Positions 1-8,319 of a stretch of 44,436 nt of DNA are shown one piece after another (within the stretch, counting starts at the first letter, position 1; every line of letters begins with the position of its first letter). Below the pieces are notes generated by a model. It was given only the letters and a program-made list of their open reading frames with translations, was not told where the DNA came from and ran no database searches. The DNA is from Balneolales bacterium (GTDB taxonomy: Bacteria > Bacteroidota > Rhodothermia > Balneolales > Natronogracilivirgulaceae). The stretch covers positions 1 through 44,436 of the forward strand of contig SLOL01000018.1 in the NCBI GenBank assembly GCA_007132495.1, in the 5' to 3' direction. Position numbers and translations under genes: made by a program.

Positions 1-93
1 ACGGTAGGTTTCGGTAAAGAAACCCCGGTTGTCCTCAAACACCATGGGTCTGACAACAATGACATCTTCCAGTTCGGTTGGTATGAATTCCAT
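1..93 (-). CDS. rmlC: dTDP-4-dehydrorhamnose 3,5-epimerase, N-terminal part (cut by window edge)
   Basis: Only the first 31 codons lie in the window. Translating the minus strand from the ATG at 93-91 gives a start MEFIPTELEDVIVV followed by RPMVFEDNRGFFTETYR. That is the usual beginning of RmlC: a short first strand, then the 'P..F.D.RGFF.E' block that carries substrate-contacting residues in this cupin family. The family converts dTDP-4-keto-6-deoxyglucose to the 3,5-epimer, the third step of dTDP-L-rhamnose synthesis. It lies 63 bp downstream of rmlD on the same strand, as expected for an rml operon. The assignment rests on this short N-terminus and its neighbours; the catalytic His/Asp region is outside the window. 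Confidence 0.85.
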   Translation of the reverse strand, partial: MEFIPTELEDVIVVRPMVFEDNRGFFTETYR

Positions 94-156
94 GTGTGAT
101 ACAGGTTCGGTGAATCTGACGGATTGTGTAATCTATCGGATATACAACATCAGGGT

Positions 157-1044
157 TTATGCCGGGAGCCTGGACAGCAACTTGCCGAGCTCTTCCCGCC
201 AGGGTAAAATACGTGTTCCCGGAATATCAGCCAATTTTCGGATATCCAGTTTCGACCATGCCGGACGCCCGGCACGTGTGGGAAACTCCTCTGTCGTAAC
301 CGGTTCGATATCCACACCGATTTGCTTGATTTCAAGCACGGCACGGGCAAAATCATACCAGGTGATTTCACCTTGCGATGTCAAATGGAAGGTTCCGTAT
401 GCCTGCCGGCTGATCAGTGCCCGTGTATTGAATACCGTTGGGGCCGTAAATGAAGGGCATCCCCACTGGTCGTTGACTACCTTCAGTTGATCTTTTTCAC
501 CGGCAAGCCGGAGCATGGTTTTTACAAAATTATTACCATAGGCACCGCACAACCAGGATACCCTGAGGATGAGATGTGTACCTCCTGCAGCACGCACCTT
601 CTCCTCTCCAAGCCATTTAGTCCGGCCATACCAGTTCACCGGTTCGGCCGGAAACATTTCGGGGTATCCGTCGGGAAATTGCTTGCGATCAGCCAGTCGA
701 CCGGGAAAGATGTAATCGGTGGAATAGTGAATCAGCTGCGTATCCATTTCGGTGCATATTCCGGCCAGCTGACCGGGCGCATCGGAGTTGATTGCTTCCG
801 CTCGCTTACGTTCATCCTCCGCTCTGTCAACAGCGGTATAAGCTGCGGCATTGATCACAATATCCGGGCGATACTCGTCCAGGATTCTTCTCACTTGTCC
901 GGAGTCGGTGATATCCAGCCGGTCGCGTGCCGGTGCCAGGTAATCACAACCGTCCCGTTCCAGCTGTTTACTCCACTCTCTGCCGAGCTGTCCGCCGGCT
1001 CCGAGAATCAGCCATTTTTTCCGTCCAGGCACATTATTTCCCAT
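157..1044 (-). CDS. rmlD: dTDP-4-dehydrorhamnose reductase
   Basis: 295 residues, the normal length for RmlD. The N-terminus has the Rossmann nucleotide-binding motif GAGGQLG (about residues 16-22), followed by an LDITD segment and INAAAYTAVD. The catalytic YxxxK of extended short-chain dehydrogenases is seen as YGRTK (about residue 139), and RVSWLCG follows. Known role of the family: NAD(P)H-dependent reduction of dTDP-4-keto-L-rhamnose to dTDP-L-rhamnose in the cytoplasm, supplying rhamnose for surface polysaccharides. Its start overlaps the 3' end of rmlA by 11 bp, so translational coupling is likely; rmlC follows 63 bp downstream. No truncation or missing motif seen. Confidence 0.95.
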   Translation of the reverse strand: MGNNVPGRKKWLILGAGGQLGREWSKQLERDGCDYLAPARDRLDITDSGQVRRILDEYRPDIVINAAAYTAVDRAEDERKRAEAINSDAPGQLAGICTEMDTQLIHYSTDYIFPGRLADRKQFPDGYPEMFPAEPVNWYGRTKWLGEEKVRAAGGTHLILRVSWLCGAYGNNFVKTMLRLAGEKDQLKVVNDQWGCPSFTAPTVFNTRALISRQAYGTFHLTSQGEITWYDFARAVLEIKQIGVDIEPVTTEEFPTRAGRPAWSKLDIRKLADIPGTRILPWREELGKLLSRLPA

Positions 1045-1759
1045 CTTTCCGTTCTTCTGCCTTGTGCATCAGTTCATTAGCCCGTCTCAGCGACTCCGGT
1101 GTCCCCGCATCAGTCCACCACCCTTTCATAATACTGTAATGCATTCGGCCCTCCTTGATGTAGTGGTTATTGACATCCGTGATCTCCAGTTCGCCCCGAT
1201 GCGACGGTTTCAGTGTTTTAATATATCTGAAAACGTTGGCATCATAAATGTATATACCGGTCACGCACAGATCCGACTTCGGCTTATTTGGTTTCTCTTC
1301 GATGCCGACAATGCGGTCTCCCTCCAGTTCCGCCACCCCGTACCGGGTCGGATCCGCCACTGCCTTGAGCATGATGGCAGCCCCTTGACCCGGATAGGCG
1401 GAAATGATCCTGTCAAGATCGTCCTCAAAGATATTGTCGCCCAGTATCACCGTCATAGGATCCCCTCCCGCAAAGTTTTCGGCAAGTCCGAGTGCCTGGG
1501 CAATACCGCCGGCCTCATCCTGCACCTTATAGGTGAACCGGCATCCGAAATCCTTTCCGGAACCGAGGAGACTAACCACATCGCCCATGTGTTCGGTACC
1601 GGTTACAATGAGGATTTCCCGGATTCCCACTCCGGTCAGCTTCTCGATGGGATAGTAGATCATCGGTTTGGAGCCGACCGGTAGCAGATGCTTATTGGTG
1701 ACTTTGGTCAGTGGAAAAAGCCGGGAACCGGTTCCTCCGGCAAGTATAATACCTTTCAT
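1034..1759 (-). CDS. rmlA: Glucose-1-phosphate thymidylyltransferase (short form)
   Basis: 241 residues. The N-terminus carries the nucleotidyltransferase signature GGTGSRLFPLT with K after it (LPVGSKPMIYYP), then ILGDNIFEDD and GIEEKPNKPKS, all typical of RmlA/RfbA. It makes dTDP-glucose from dTTP and glucose-1-phosphate, the first step of dTDP-rhamnose synthesis. The protein is about 50 residues shorter than the classical ~290-residue RmlA: it ends after the WWTDAGTPESLRRAN block and lacks the usual C-terminal helical extension that forms the allosteric site, so feedback control may differ (inference). First gene of rmlA-rmlD-rmlC. Its start codon lies exactly at the edge of a structured repeat unit (1760-1879), described separately. 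Confidence 0.93.
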   Translation of the reverse strand: MKGIILAGGTGSRLFPLTKVTNKHLLPVGSKPMIYYPIEKLTGVGIREILIVTGTEHMGDVVSLLGSGKDFGCRFTYKVQDEAGGIAQALGLAENFAGGDPMTVILGDNIFEDDLDRIISAYPGQGAAIMLKAVADPTRYGVAELEGDRIVGIEEKPNKPKSDLCVTGIYIYDANVFRYIKTLKPSHRGELEITDVNNHYIKEGRMHYSIMKGWWTDAGTPESLRRANELMHKAEERKDGK

Positions 1760-1879
1760 GTGTTTAAATGTTTGGATTTATTTCGTCAGATGAACCGAAG
1801 GTCACGAAGTGAAATGACATGACCGTATTTAATCATACGCCTGTGTGACCGGGCGGATGCCCGGTCATGTGCATTTCAT
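1760..1879 (-). repeat. Structured leader repeat, unit R1 (before rmlA)
   Basis: A 120-bp unit lying between the rmlA start codon and position 1879, both bounded by TTTCATnTGTTTAA on the plus strand. Inside, plus-strand AATGACATGACCG (1813-1825) can pair with CGGTCATGTGCATT (1862-1875), leaving one bulged G. A proximal hairpin ACCGGGC-GGAT-GCCCGGT shares the same 3' arm. The loop has TTTAATCATACG and TGTGTG, the core found in all copies. Like unit R2 it has an extra ~20-bp segment (GAACCGAAGGTCACGAAGTG) missing from the tandem units at 21981-22276. On the minus strand the unit opens with ATGAAATGCACATGA, a 4-codon mini-ORF. Confidence 0.85.
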
Positions 1880-1927
1880 ATGTTTAAGAATTTATGATAC
1901 TTAACACGTAGTCATGTTCACTGCAGC

Positions 1928-1969
1928 AAAAAACTCCTGTCAGGATAATAGGGTATTCGCAGGAATACC
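1928..1969 (-). terminator. Possible terminator after the methyltransferase gene
   Basis: Just past the minus-strand stop codon there is a perfect 7-bp hairpin (GGTATTC-CTGC-GAATACC on the minus strand, 1952-1969). Some 20 nt further on the minus strand is T6. The gap between hairpin and T-run is longer than in a classical intrinsic terminator, so this is only a plausible site. It would separate the methyltransferase transcript from rmlA. Confidence 0.35.
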
Positions 1970-3501
1970 TAAAGTGCGGAACCGCTTTTAATATCGGATA
2001 TGATAATCACACAGGCTCCGCTGTGATCCATGGTTGCGATCAAATGTGCATCCTCCCCCATAGTACAATCCAGCTTCCGGTATAACTGATTGACTGTTAC
2101 CGGAAAGCCTCTTTGATGGATATGCACCTTCCGGATACCATTCCCGTGAAGATAACGGCGCATTTTTTTCGGTTTATAGGGATGAATCCGGCGTATCTGA
2201 TAGCGGTGTCCGGGAAAGCCGGGCAGATCGCGGGGACCTGTCAGATACCCGATTCCGGGATTGATTCTCCGAAGGCCGAAATGGCCCGCCACGACATCTA
2301 CAAGATCCGCTTTAAACAGGGCCGGATCCGGGTCAAAAAGATAATTTTCAGCAGAAAGACCTTCTGATGCATCTATAGCTTGTGTTTCAGGTTCCACCTT
2401 GATAAAATCAGGCTCTTCAAACCGGACATACCCGGTCTGATACTTCCCTGTTGATGCCGCCTCAAAAACCACCTCTCCCGAACGGTTCAAAAGCACCGCT
2501 CTTCGCAACACCCGACCGGCATCTGCGGTTTCATTTACCGGAAACACTTCATGGGGTTTTTCTGCGCTTATCGCCCCCCTTTCGTACTTGTCGTCCGAAG
2601 ACCGCTCGGTCCGGCAGTCCGCCAATAGCTCTTTCACTTCCCTTCCAGCCGAAACTACGGTAATTTCATGGCAATCCGTCAGCTGCTTTTCCAGTCTCGT
2701 GATATCAATCATGGGTGAGAGCTTGATCAGGTATCTGCTTGTCGCTGCCCGGATCAACGGCAGTATTTCGGGTATTGAGGGTTCACTCTCTTCAAGGAAG
2801 ATAACCCTCTTATCCCTTACCCGGCGGGAAGGATCCAGATATAGCAGATCCGGTTCCGGTTCTGTTCCCGATGCACAGGCCTGCAGCCATTGAGCCGCAT
2901 CACCTCTGAAATAGGTGATCCGGTCATCGATTTTCAATAAGTGGTGGTTGTGCCGTGCGACATCCACCAGTACCCCGTCCTTTTCTCCGCAGATCACCCG
3001 GGCACCTCCCAGGGCCCATCCCGCCGTGTCGATGCCAAGACCTCCGGTCAAATCGGCTACCAGCGGAGTACCGGTTTCTGCTCCGGCGAGGTGCTCTCCC
3101 GGAGTATCGGTCGCACTCACTGATCTGAATCCGGTTTGTTTTACGGTTTCATCCGCTGATCGGTCATTAAGCGATTCCCCGGCAAGCCGACTCAGCCATC
3201 TCCGGGCGCGAAAGACCGCTGTGGCATATCCTGAAGCCTGCTCCAGTGCTTCTTTTCGATAGATCATACCGGGACGGTGCATGGGCCCCAGCTTGACACC
3301 GGCCCGGGGATAACATCGAATCTGCTCCGCGATCTCTTTGACCGGCAGCCCGGTCTCCTTACCGCCATCCATCATACTCCCCTCCTTTTTGCCGCCATAG
3401 CGCAACGCAAACACTGCAGGATCCTGGTCCTGGTACTTTCGGACCAGTTCCAGCCAGTCAGACCGTAAAGTAAGCGGATGTGTGTCTTTTCGGAAGTTCA
3501 T
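1969..3501 (-). CDS. Class I SAM-dependent methyltransferase with THUMP-like domain
   Basis: 510 residues. The centre has the SAM-binding motif DLTGGLGID (about residues 150-158), then an acidic motif II (GEKD) and YLDPSRR (about residues 221-227), the hallmark of a Bacteroidota family annotated as class I methyltransferase with a C-terminal THUMP-like domain. The last ~90 residues (HPYKPKKMRRYLHGNGIRKVHI onward) match that THUMP-like part, which suggests an RNA substrate; the true substrate is unknown. The protein is about 100 residues longer than usual: Ser/Thr/Glu-rich stretches at about residues 108-146 and 298-320 look like lineage-specific insertions. It stands alone, with a 428-bp gap upstream. 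Confidence 0.75.
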   Translation of the reverse strand: MNFRKDTHPLTLRSDWLELVRKYQDQDPAVFALRYGGKKEGSMMDGGKETGLPVKEIAEQIRCYPRAGVKLGPMHRPGMIYRKEALEQASGYATAVFRARRWLSRLAGESLNDRSADETVKQTGFRSVSATDTPGEHLAGAETGTPLVADLTGGLGIDTAGWALGGARVICGEKDGVLVDVARHNHHLLKIDDRITYFRGDAAQWLQACASGTEPEPDLLYLDPSRRVRDKRVIFLEESEPSIPEILPLIRAATSRYLIKLSPMIDITRLEKQLTDCHEITVVSAGREVKELLADCRTERSSDDKYERGAISAEKPHEVFPVNETADAGRVLRRAVLLNRSGEVVFEAASTGKYQTGYVRFEEPDFIKVEPETQAIDASEGLSAENYLFDPDPALFKADLVDVVAGHFGLRRINPGIGYLTGPRDLPGFPGHRYQIRRIHPYKPKKMRRYLHGNGIRKVHIHQRGFPVTVNQLYRKLDCTMGEDAHLIATMDHSGACVIIISDIKSGSAL

Positions 3502-3929
3502 ATGATCGGGAAATATGCCGGACTGTCAACCGAATTCATCAAGCAGGAGAAACAAGACCGATAATATTGACAGCCAATATATCTCAGAAATAATGATTTT
3601 CTGCAGATAATATTTTCCGCAATCATAAGTTCTTTAAAGTGTAAGAGTGTAAGAAAGTTGCATCAGGCTTTTCATCATCCAAACATTATCGATCGGGGTA
3701 TCCGTCACAGAAACAATACTTTAGTTTGATCTTTCACAATTTCGATTGGGCACTGGTGAAAATATTTCGTATTTTGTGTGCAAGTGGGGTATCCGCTTAT
3801 TACTTATTACTATTTGTTATCGGGTGCCTGAGACAGCCTGTCACATCGGCCGGGCCAATATTTGCCGTTGCCAATTTATAATTGGGTTATTATTGCAAGA
3901 TAACTTTTCCAAAAGATAACTTTTCCAAA
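3502..3929. other. Intergenic region between divergent genes 1969-3501 and 3930-5735
   Basis: About 430 bp of AT-rich DNA that should hold both divergent promoters. A weak Bacteroidota-like promoter for the plus-strand gene can be drawn (TTG at 3746-3748, about 21 nt, then TATTTTG at 3770-3776), but it is one base short of the TAnnTTTG consensus. No coding frame, RNA gene or strong hairpin was seen. A 16-bp tandem duplication fills the last 32 bp (separate entry). Confidence 0.5.
3898..3929 (+). repeat. 16-bp tandem duplication abutting a start codon
   Basis: AGATAACTTTTCCAAA occurs twice without any mismatch at 3898-3913 and 3914-3929, and the second copy runs straight into the ATG at 3930. 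The duplicated piece is therefore the ribosome-docking stretch of the gene. Its end (CCAAAATG) is A-rich, as is usual at starts in the Bacteroidota, and has no Shine-Dalgarno motif. This supports 3930 as the true start rather than the in-frame ATG at 3882. Confidence 0.9.
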
Positions 3930-5735
3930 ATGACACTTGTTCACAGTTTTCACATTCCGGTCATGGGCACCGGACATTCCGTTGACACCCCTGCGAGGGT
4001 AGCTCCTTTCGGCATCGATTCGGTCATTTCCATTGTAGACGATCTTCTGGTTGAAAAAATACGAAAGTACTATGCCGAGGAATACGACCTGCCTTTCACA
4101 AGCATACCACGCAATGCCGGGGACGGCCGGGCCCGGCGTATTACCGCCTATCTGGACACGATCGATGAGGTGGTACGTCAAAAATTTGAAAATATCCGGA
4201 ATGAACCGTTCTTTACAGACAACGACAAGGCGAAGTTTTTCGAGATGCTTCCGGATACCTCCGGCTTGAAAAAGACCTGGAAACAGTTGTGTGACATGGC
4301 TCCCTCCTTCGAGCGGGAGGATCTTGAAAAAAAATTGACGGCAATGATGCAGCCCGGGTCGATTGACGTTAATATCATGACCAAAGTGGATCGGTTGCTC
4401 AACGACCAGGAAGGACAGCCGCTGAGCAGTGAGTTCAGCGACGCCAGTGCTGCATTGAGAGGCTTTGCCCAAAGCAAATTGCATTCATCGGTAGTCCTTT
4501 CGGCCGGTTTCAATCCCCGTCTGTATAACTACATCTCCGAATTTCGCGATTTTTACCGTGATGCAACCGGCGAATTGAAGAAGAAAGTTGTTCTTAAGGT
4601 CAGCGATTTCCGTTCAGCTTTGATCCAGGGCAAGTTTCTGGCCAAAAAAGGAATTGAAATTTCCGAGTTTCGGATAGAATCGGGGCTGAATTGCGGCGGG
4701 CACGCCTTTGCTTCCGACGGTCAGCTCCTTCCCGTCATACTGCGGGAATTTCGTGACAAGAAGAGTCAGTTGCAGGAGACTTTCCAGCCACTTATACAGT
4801 CGTTTTATGATAATATGGGATGGGAGTATCCCTCTTCGGCGCTTGAAGAGGAGCCGTTGGTAACAGTACAGGGCGGCATTGGAAACAACGGTGAAAACCG
4901 AAGGATGCTGGAAGGGTATCAAATGGATAAAACCGGATGGGCTACGCCGTTTCTGCTGGTCCCGGAAGCAACACCTGTAGATGAACCGACATTAAAGCTG
5001 TTGAAAAATGCCGGTGAGAAGGATTTGTACCTGAGTGGCTCCTCTCCGCTCGGCATACCGTTCAATAATATCCGGCGTTCGGGATCGGAAGTGTGGACCG
5101 AGAAGCGCTCCACCACCGATAAACCCGGCTCACCCTGCCCTAAAGGATTTTTACAATTCAACACCGAGTTCACCGAAAATCCGATCTGTACAGCATCAAC
5201 CCAGTATCAGTTGCTGAAGATCGATGAGATCAACCGTTCCGATGTGGACAAGGCGGAGAAAAGCAAACAGCGTGACAAAGTAATTGAGAAAACCTGTCTT
5301 TGTGATCATCTTGGCAATGGGGCGCTCATTGCCCTTGGCCTTTTGAAAGAGAATCGCGGTCCGCAGGCCATCTGCCCGGGACCGAACCTTGCCTGGTTCA
5401 ACCGTATTTATAGTCTTCGCGAAATGGTTGATCACATCTACGGGCGTGGAAAGTCACTGGTTCCGGCAAAACGCCCTCACATGTTCGCCAAAGAGATGGC
5501 CATGTATGTGGACTATATTGCGCAACAGCTGGAGTTGCTGGACTATTCCGATGTAAAAGCTGTCAAGCGGGTTAAAACACTGCGAAACAACTTGCAGGAA
5601 AGCATCGATTACTGCAGGGAGATTGCGTCGGGCAAAGTCTTCGGCGATGAAAATCTCGCTTCGCTCACCGAAGCATCCGACCGCGAAGAAGAGCGGTTAA
5701 ACCAATTGTTTGAGAAGGACACGGTATCAGCCTGA
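3930..5735 (+). CDS. Large conserved-looking protein of unknown function with Cys cluster
   Basis: 601 residues from the ATG at 3930 (an in-frame ATG at 3882 would add 16 residues). I do not recognise a named family. The N-terminus MTLVHSFHIPVMGTGHS followed by VDTPARVAPFGIDSVISIVDD looks like the first strand and loop of a TIM-barrel-like fold. A central stretch (KVVLKVSDFRSALIQGKFLA, then RIESGLNCGGHAF) and GGIGNNGENRRML / GWATPFLLVPEATPVDEPTL also resemble barrel strands with Gly-rich loops, as in FMN or amide-lyase barrels (inference). The C-terminal third has Cys in SPCPKG, NPICTAS, CLCDHLGNG and AICPGPNLAWFN (about residues 403, 420, 456, 458, 482), a possible metal or Fe-S site. No signal peptide or membrane segment. 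Single gene followed by a terminator. Confidence 0.85.
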   Translation: MTLVHSFHIPVMGTGHSVDTPARVAPFGIDSVISIVDDLLVEKIRKYYAEEYDLPFTSIPRNAGDGRARRITAYLDTIDEVVRQKFENIRNEPFFTDNDKAKFFEMLPDTSGLKKTWKQLCDMAPSFEREDLEKKLTAMMQPGSIDVNIMTKVDRLLNDQEGQPLSSEFSDASAALRGFAQSKLHSSVVLSAGFNPRLYNYISEFRDFYRDATGELKKKVVLKVSDFRSALIQGKFLAKKGIEISEFRIESGLNCGGHAFASDGQLLPVILREFRDKKSQLQETFQPLIQSFYDNMGWEYPSSALEEEPLVTVQGGIGNNGENRRMLEGYQMDKTGWATPFLLVPEATPVDEPTLKLLKNAGEKDLYLSGSSPLGIPFNNIRRSGSEVWTEKRSTTDKPGSPCPKGFLQFNTEFTENPICTASTQYQLLKIDEINRSDVDKAEKSKQRDKVIEKTCLCDHLGNGALIALGLLKENRGPQAICPGPNLAWFNRIYSLREMVDHIYGRGKSLVPAKRPHMFAKEMAMYVDYIAQQLELLDYSDVKAVKRVKTLRNNLQESIDYCREIASGKVFGDENLASLTEASDREEERLNQLFEKDTVSA

Positions 5736-5736
5736 G

Positions 5737-5775
5737 ACAGCAAAAGCAACGGGATTAACCCGCTGTTTTTGCTGT
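5737..5775 (+). terminator. Intrinsic terminator, probably bidirectional
   Basis: Immediately after the stop of the 3930-5735 gene, ACAGCAAAA and TTTTGCTGT pair across a second stem (ACGGG / CCCG-T region), with a T-run inside the 3' arm on the plus strand and a matching run on the minus strand. The zinc-ribbon gene ends 12 bp away on the other strand, so the hairpin can serve both converging genes. Confidence 0.7.
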
Positions 5776-5786
5776 ATTATTGTCTG

Positions 5787-6014
5787 CTATATCCCGCACA
5801 TGCCGCCGGGGCAGCAACCACCCGTTGGCGGTGGCGGAGTACCGGAACCACCCGATCCCTGAGTCAATGCAATACCTCCGAAAACCTGGGTGAAGTCCGA
5901 TGCTCCACAGTTTTCACATTTCAGCGTTTCGGCCATTTCCCCCTTCTTATCCATCGATGTTCGAAATTCGACCACATGGTCACATTGCTTGCATCGGTAT
6001 TCGTATAGTGGCAT
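5787..6014 (-). CDS. FmdB-family zinc-ribbon protein
   Basis: 75 residues from the ATG at 6014. The start MPLYEYRCKQCDHVVEF followed by LKCENCGASDFTQVF is the FmdB/CxxC-CxxC regulatory zinc-ribbon pattern: two CxxC pairs (residues 8/11 and about 34/37) that should bind one zinc ion. A frame continues upstream to 6065, but family proteins begin with MP-Y-EY-C, so I chose the inner start. The tail is Gly/Pro-rich and ends in GGCCPGGMCGI, an extra Cys-rich end that could bind metal. Function in this family is poorly known (named for a regulator near formamidase/formylmethanofuran genes). It lies 277 bp downstream of the aminotransferase. Confidence 0.85.
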   Translation of the reverse strand: MPLYEYRCKQCDHVVEFRTSMDKKGEMAETLKCENCGASDFTQVFGGIALTQGSGGSGTPPPPTGGCCPGGMCGI

Positions 6015-6291
6015 AATAGTATCGTTGAAATTTTGATGTTGACAGTTACTGGTAATATCGACCACTTCGGTCTGCCGGCCTCACAAAAAGTTGAAATCCG
6101 GACACTTGTTATATAATTATATATATAAGATAATTATTATTTCTGGTTGCGTCAAGAGGACCGCTGATTTAATAAAGTTCAATTCCGGACATGCTGCCGG
6201 TTACCCGCCCGGGTCATCGATAAGTCAACCCTGCCAGCCGATCCGACTGTGAACCATGTTTTTCCCGGCCTGGCCGGTCGTGGTGTATATA

Positions 6292-7494
6292 TTATCCCGA
6301 ACTGATGCTTTCGCGGATAGCGCGATGGATCTGGCGTGTGGCCTGCCGAATGCGATGGGTATTTTCGACCAGACTCATCCTGACATAGCCCTCGCCGGCT
6401 TCACCAAATCCGGTTCCGGGAGTGACGAGTACTTCGGCATTATCCAGCAGCCACTCGGCAAAACGATAAGATCCCATATCCCGAAACGGCTCCGGAATAG
6501 GCGCCCAGACGAACATGGCACCGCGGGTAACCGGTACATGCCAGTCAGCCCGCGAAAGACCTTCAATAAGTGCATCACGACGGGATTCATATTTTTTGGC
6601 GAGGGCGCGCACTTCTGAGTGGTCTTTACGCAGTGACACAATAGCAGCCACCTGAATGGGGGTGAACATGCCGTAGTCGAAGAAGGCTTTGATACGGGAA
6701 AGCATGGCAATGATTTCGGGGTTGCCGACACAGAAGCCGACGCGCCAGCCGGCCATATTGTACGACTTGCTCATGGTGAAAAATTCCACGGCAATATCCC
6801 TGGCCCCCGGAACCTGCATCACACTGGGCGCTACATATCCGTCAAAGGTAATATCCTTATAGGCAAAATCATGAATCAGAATGACTGACTCCCGGTAACA
6901 CCATGGCACGATTTTCTCAAAAAAGGAGAGATCCACAGTTGTTCCGGTGGGATTGTGAGGGTAATTGAGATACAGCGCCTTGGGTCGTTCTTCCAAAGCT
7001 TCCAGCTGCCCGATCAGCTCATCGGCGTCATCGGTCACCGGGACATTTATGACTTTGGCGCCTGCAATAACGGCACTCCACATATGTACCGGGAAATAGG
7101 GTTCCGGAACCACACAGGCATCTCCCGATCCCAGTAAAGCCAGAGAGAGATGCGAAAGGCCCTCTTTACTGCCGATGGTACTGATGATTTCCGTTTCCGG
7201 ATCCAGTTCCGTGTCGTAAATATTCCGGTAGTGATCGGCCACGGCCCGCAGAAGATGCGGAATGCCGGCCGCCCGGGAGTACCTGTGCGATTTGTCATCC
7301 TCAAGTACTTCCGTGATTTTCTCCACAGCATCACGGGAGGCGGGCATGTCGGGGTTCCCCATTCCGAAATCGATGATATCCACCCCTTCGGAACGTCGCC
7401 TCTGTTTCTCGGCATTAAGACGACCGAAGACATATTCCGGCAGTTCTTCCATGCGTTTAGCCGGTGTGATTACTGGTTTTTTATCGGTTATCAT
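6292..7494 (-). CDS. PLP-dependent class I/II aminotransferase; candidate DapC
   Basis: 400 residues. Fold-type I signatures: GMGNPDMP near residue 44, NYPHNPTG (177-184, carboxylate/PLP contacts), HDFAYKD (about 209-214), and the Schiff-base lysine in SKSYNMAGWRVGF (K243). It most resembles the AlaC/DapL-like branch (alanine or diaminopimelate aminotransferases). It lies 81 bp downstream of dapD on the same strand as dapB-dapA-dapD. Because DapD commits the pathway to succinylated intermediates, the needed next enzyme is N-succinyl-L,L-DAP aminotransferase (DapC). That this gene supplies it is inference from context; sequence alone cannot exclude an alanine transaminase. Confidence 0.85.
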   Translation of the reverse strand: MITDKKPVITPAKRMEELPEYVFGRLNAEKQRRRSEGVDIIDFGMGNPDMPASRDAVEKITEVLEDDKSHRYSRAAGIPHLLRAVADHYRNIYDTELDPETEIISTIGSKEGLSHLSLALLGSGDACVVPEPYFPVHMWSAVIAGAKVINVPVTDDADELIGQLEALEERPKALYLNYPHNPTGTTVDLSFFEKIVPWCYRESVILIHDFAYKDITFDGYVAPSVMQVPGARDIAVEFFTMSKSYNMAGWRVGFCVGNPEIIAMLSRIKAFFDYGMFTPIQVAAIVSLRKDHSEVRALAKKYESRRDALIEGLSRADWHVPVTRGAMFVWAPIPEPFRDMGSYRFAEWLLDNAEVLVTPGTGFGEAGEGYVRMSLVENTHRIRQATRQIHRAIRESISSG

Positions 7495-7575
7495 GGACCT
7501 GTACGGAAATAAAGATAAAGTTTAAATTAGTTACGTATGACTATCTACAATGTTATAAAGGATCTGGCCGGATGC

Positions 7576-8319
7576 TTACCGGAGGGTATCTTCCAAAGCC
7601 AGAGACGCATCACTTTTCTCATCGCGATATTTGATGATAAGTGCACAGCTCATCTGGAAACCGGACTCGTTCGCCCATGTCAGGCGTTTGGATACCGGAC
7701 GGGTTCCTGAAACGACAACCGCCCGCTCGGGAACAGGCTCTCCCCGATCCAGTACCCGCTCATGGACACAATCGTACACAGGTACACCTTGTGAAAGCAC
7801 CACACCCGGAGCAATTACCGCCCCCCGGAGTATCTGAACTCCCTCCACCAGAACGGTTCCCGCACCAATGAATGCTTCATCTTCAATTATCACCGGTGAC
7901 TGGTTTACCGGCTCCAGCACTCCCCCTATTTGTACACCGGCTGAAAGATGTACCCGCTTGCCAACCTGTGCGCAGGATCCGACAAGCACATGAGAGTCGA
8001 TCATGGTCCCCTCATCCACATAGGCGCCGACATTGACATAAGACGGCGGCATAACAATTACACCCGGAGCGATATATGAGCCGGAACGAACCGAAGTTCC
8101 TCCGGGGACGAGTCTTACATTACGGTCGAGCGTAAATTTCTGAGGCATGAGATTGTGTTTATCTACAAAATCCTCATGCTCTACCATTTCACCCGCCTTG
8201 AATGCTGCCAGAATGGCCTTTTTTACATCGGCGTTTGCTTTCCAGGTCCCGTCAACTTTAGAAGCACTTCTTATTTTACCGCTCTCCAGATCCCGGAGAA
8301 CCGATTTCCAATCACTCAT
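7576..8319 (-). CDS. dapD: 2,3,4,5-tetrahydropyridine-2,6-dicarboxylate N-succinyltransferase
   Basis: 247 residues. The middle is a left-handed beta-helix of hexapeptide repeats (for example VRSGSYIAPGVIVMPPSYVN, then VGAYVDEGTMIDSHVLVGSC and VGKRVHLSAGVQIGGVLEP), the signature of DapD. It transfers succinyl from succinyl-CoA to tetrahydrodipicolinate in the lysine/meso-DAP pathway. It is about 25 residues shorter than the E. coli enzyme, mainly at the N-terminus, but all helix coils including DEGTMIDSH are present. Third gene of the dapB-dapA-dapD-aminotransferase cluster, 128 bp after dapA. Confidence 0.95.
   Translation of the reverse strand: MSDWKSVLRDLESGKIRSASKVDGTWKANADVKKAILAAFKAGEMVEHEDFVDKHNLMPQKFTLDRNVRLVPGGTSVRSGSYIAPGVIVMPPSYVNVGAYVDEGTMIDSHVLVGSCAQVGKRVHLSAGVQIGGVLEPVNQSPVIIEDEAFIGAGTVLVEGVQILRGAVIAPGVVLSQGVPVYDCVHERVLDRGEPVPERAVVVSGTRPVSKRLTWANESGFQMSCALIIKYRDEKSDASLALEDTLR

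Noticed and set aside
1760-1879. Leader repeats as REP/BIME elements
   Set aside because: No GTAG-type head is present, units are 93-120 bp with an outer and an inner stem, and no RAYT transposase gene is in the window.
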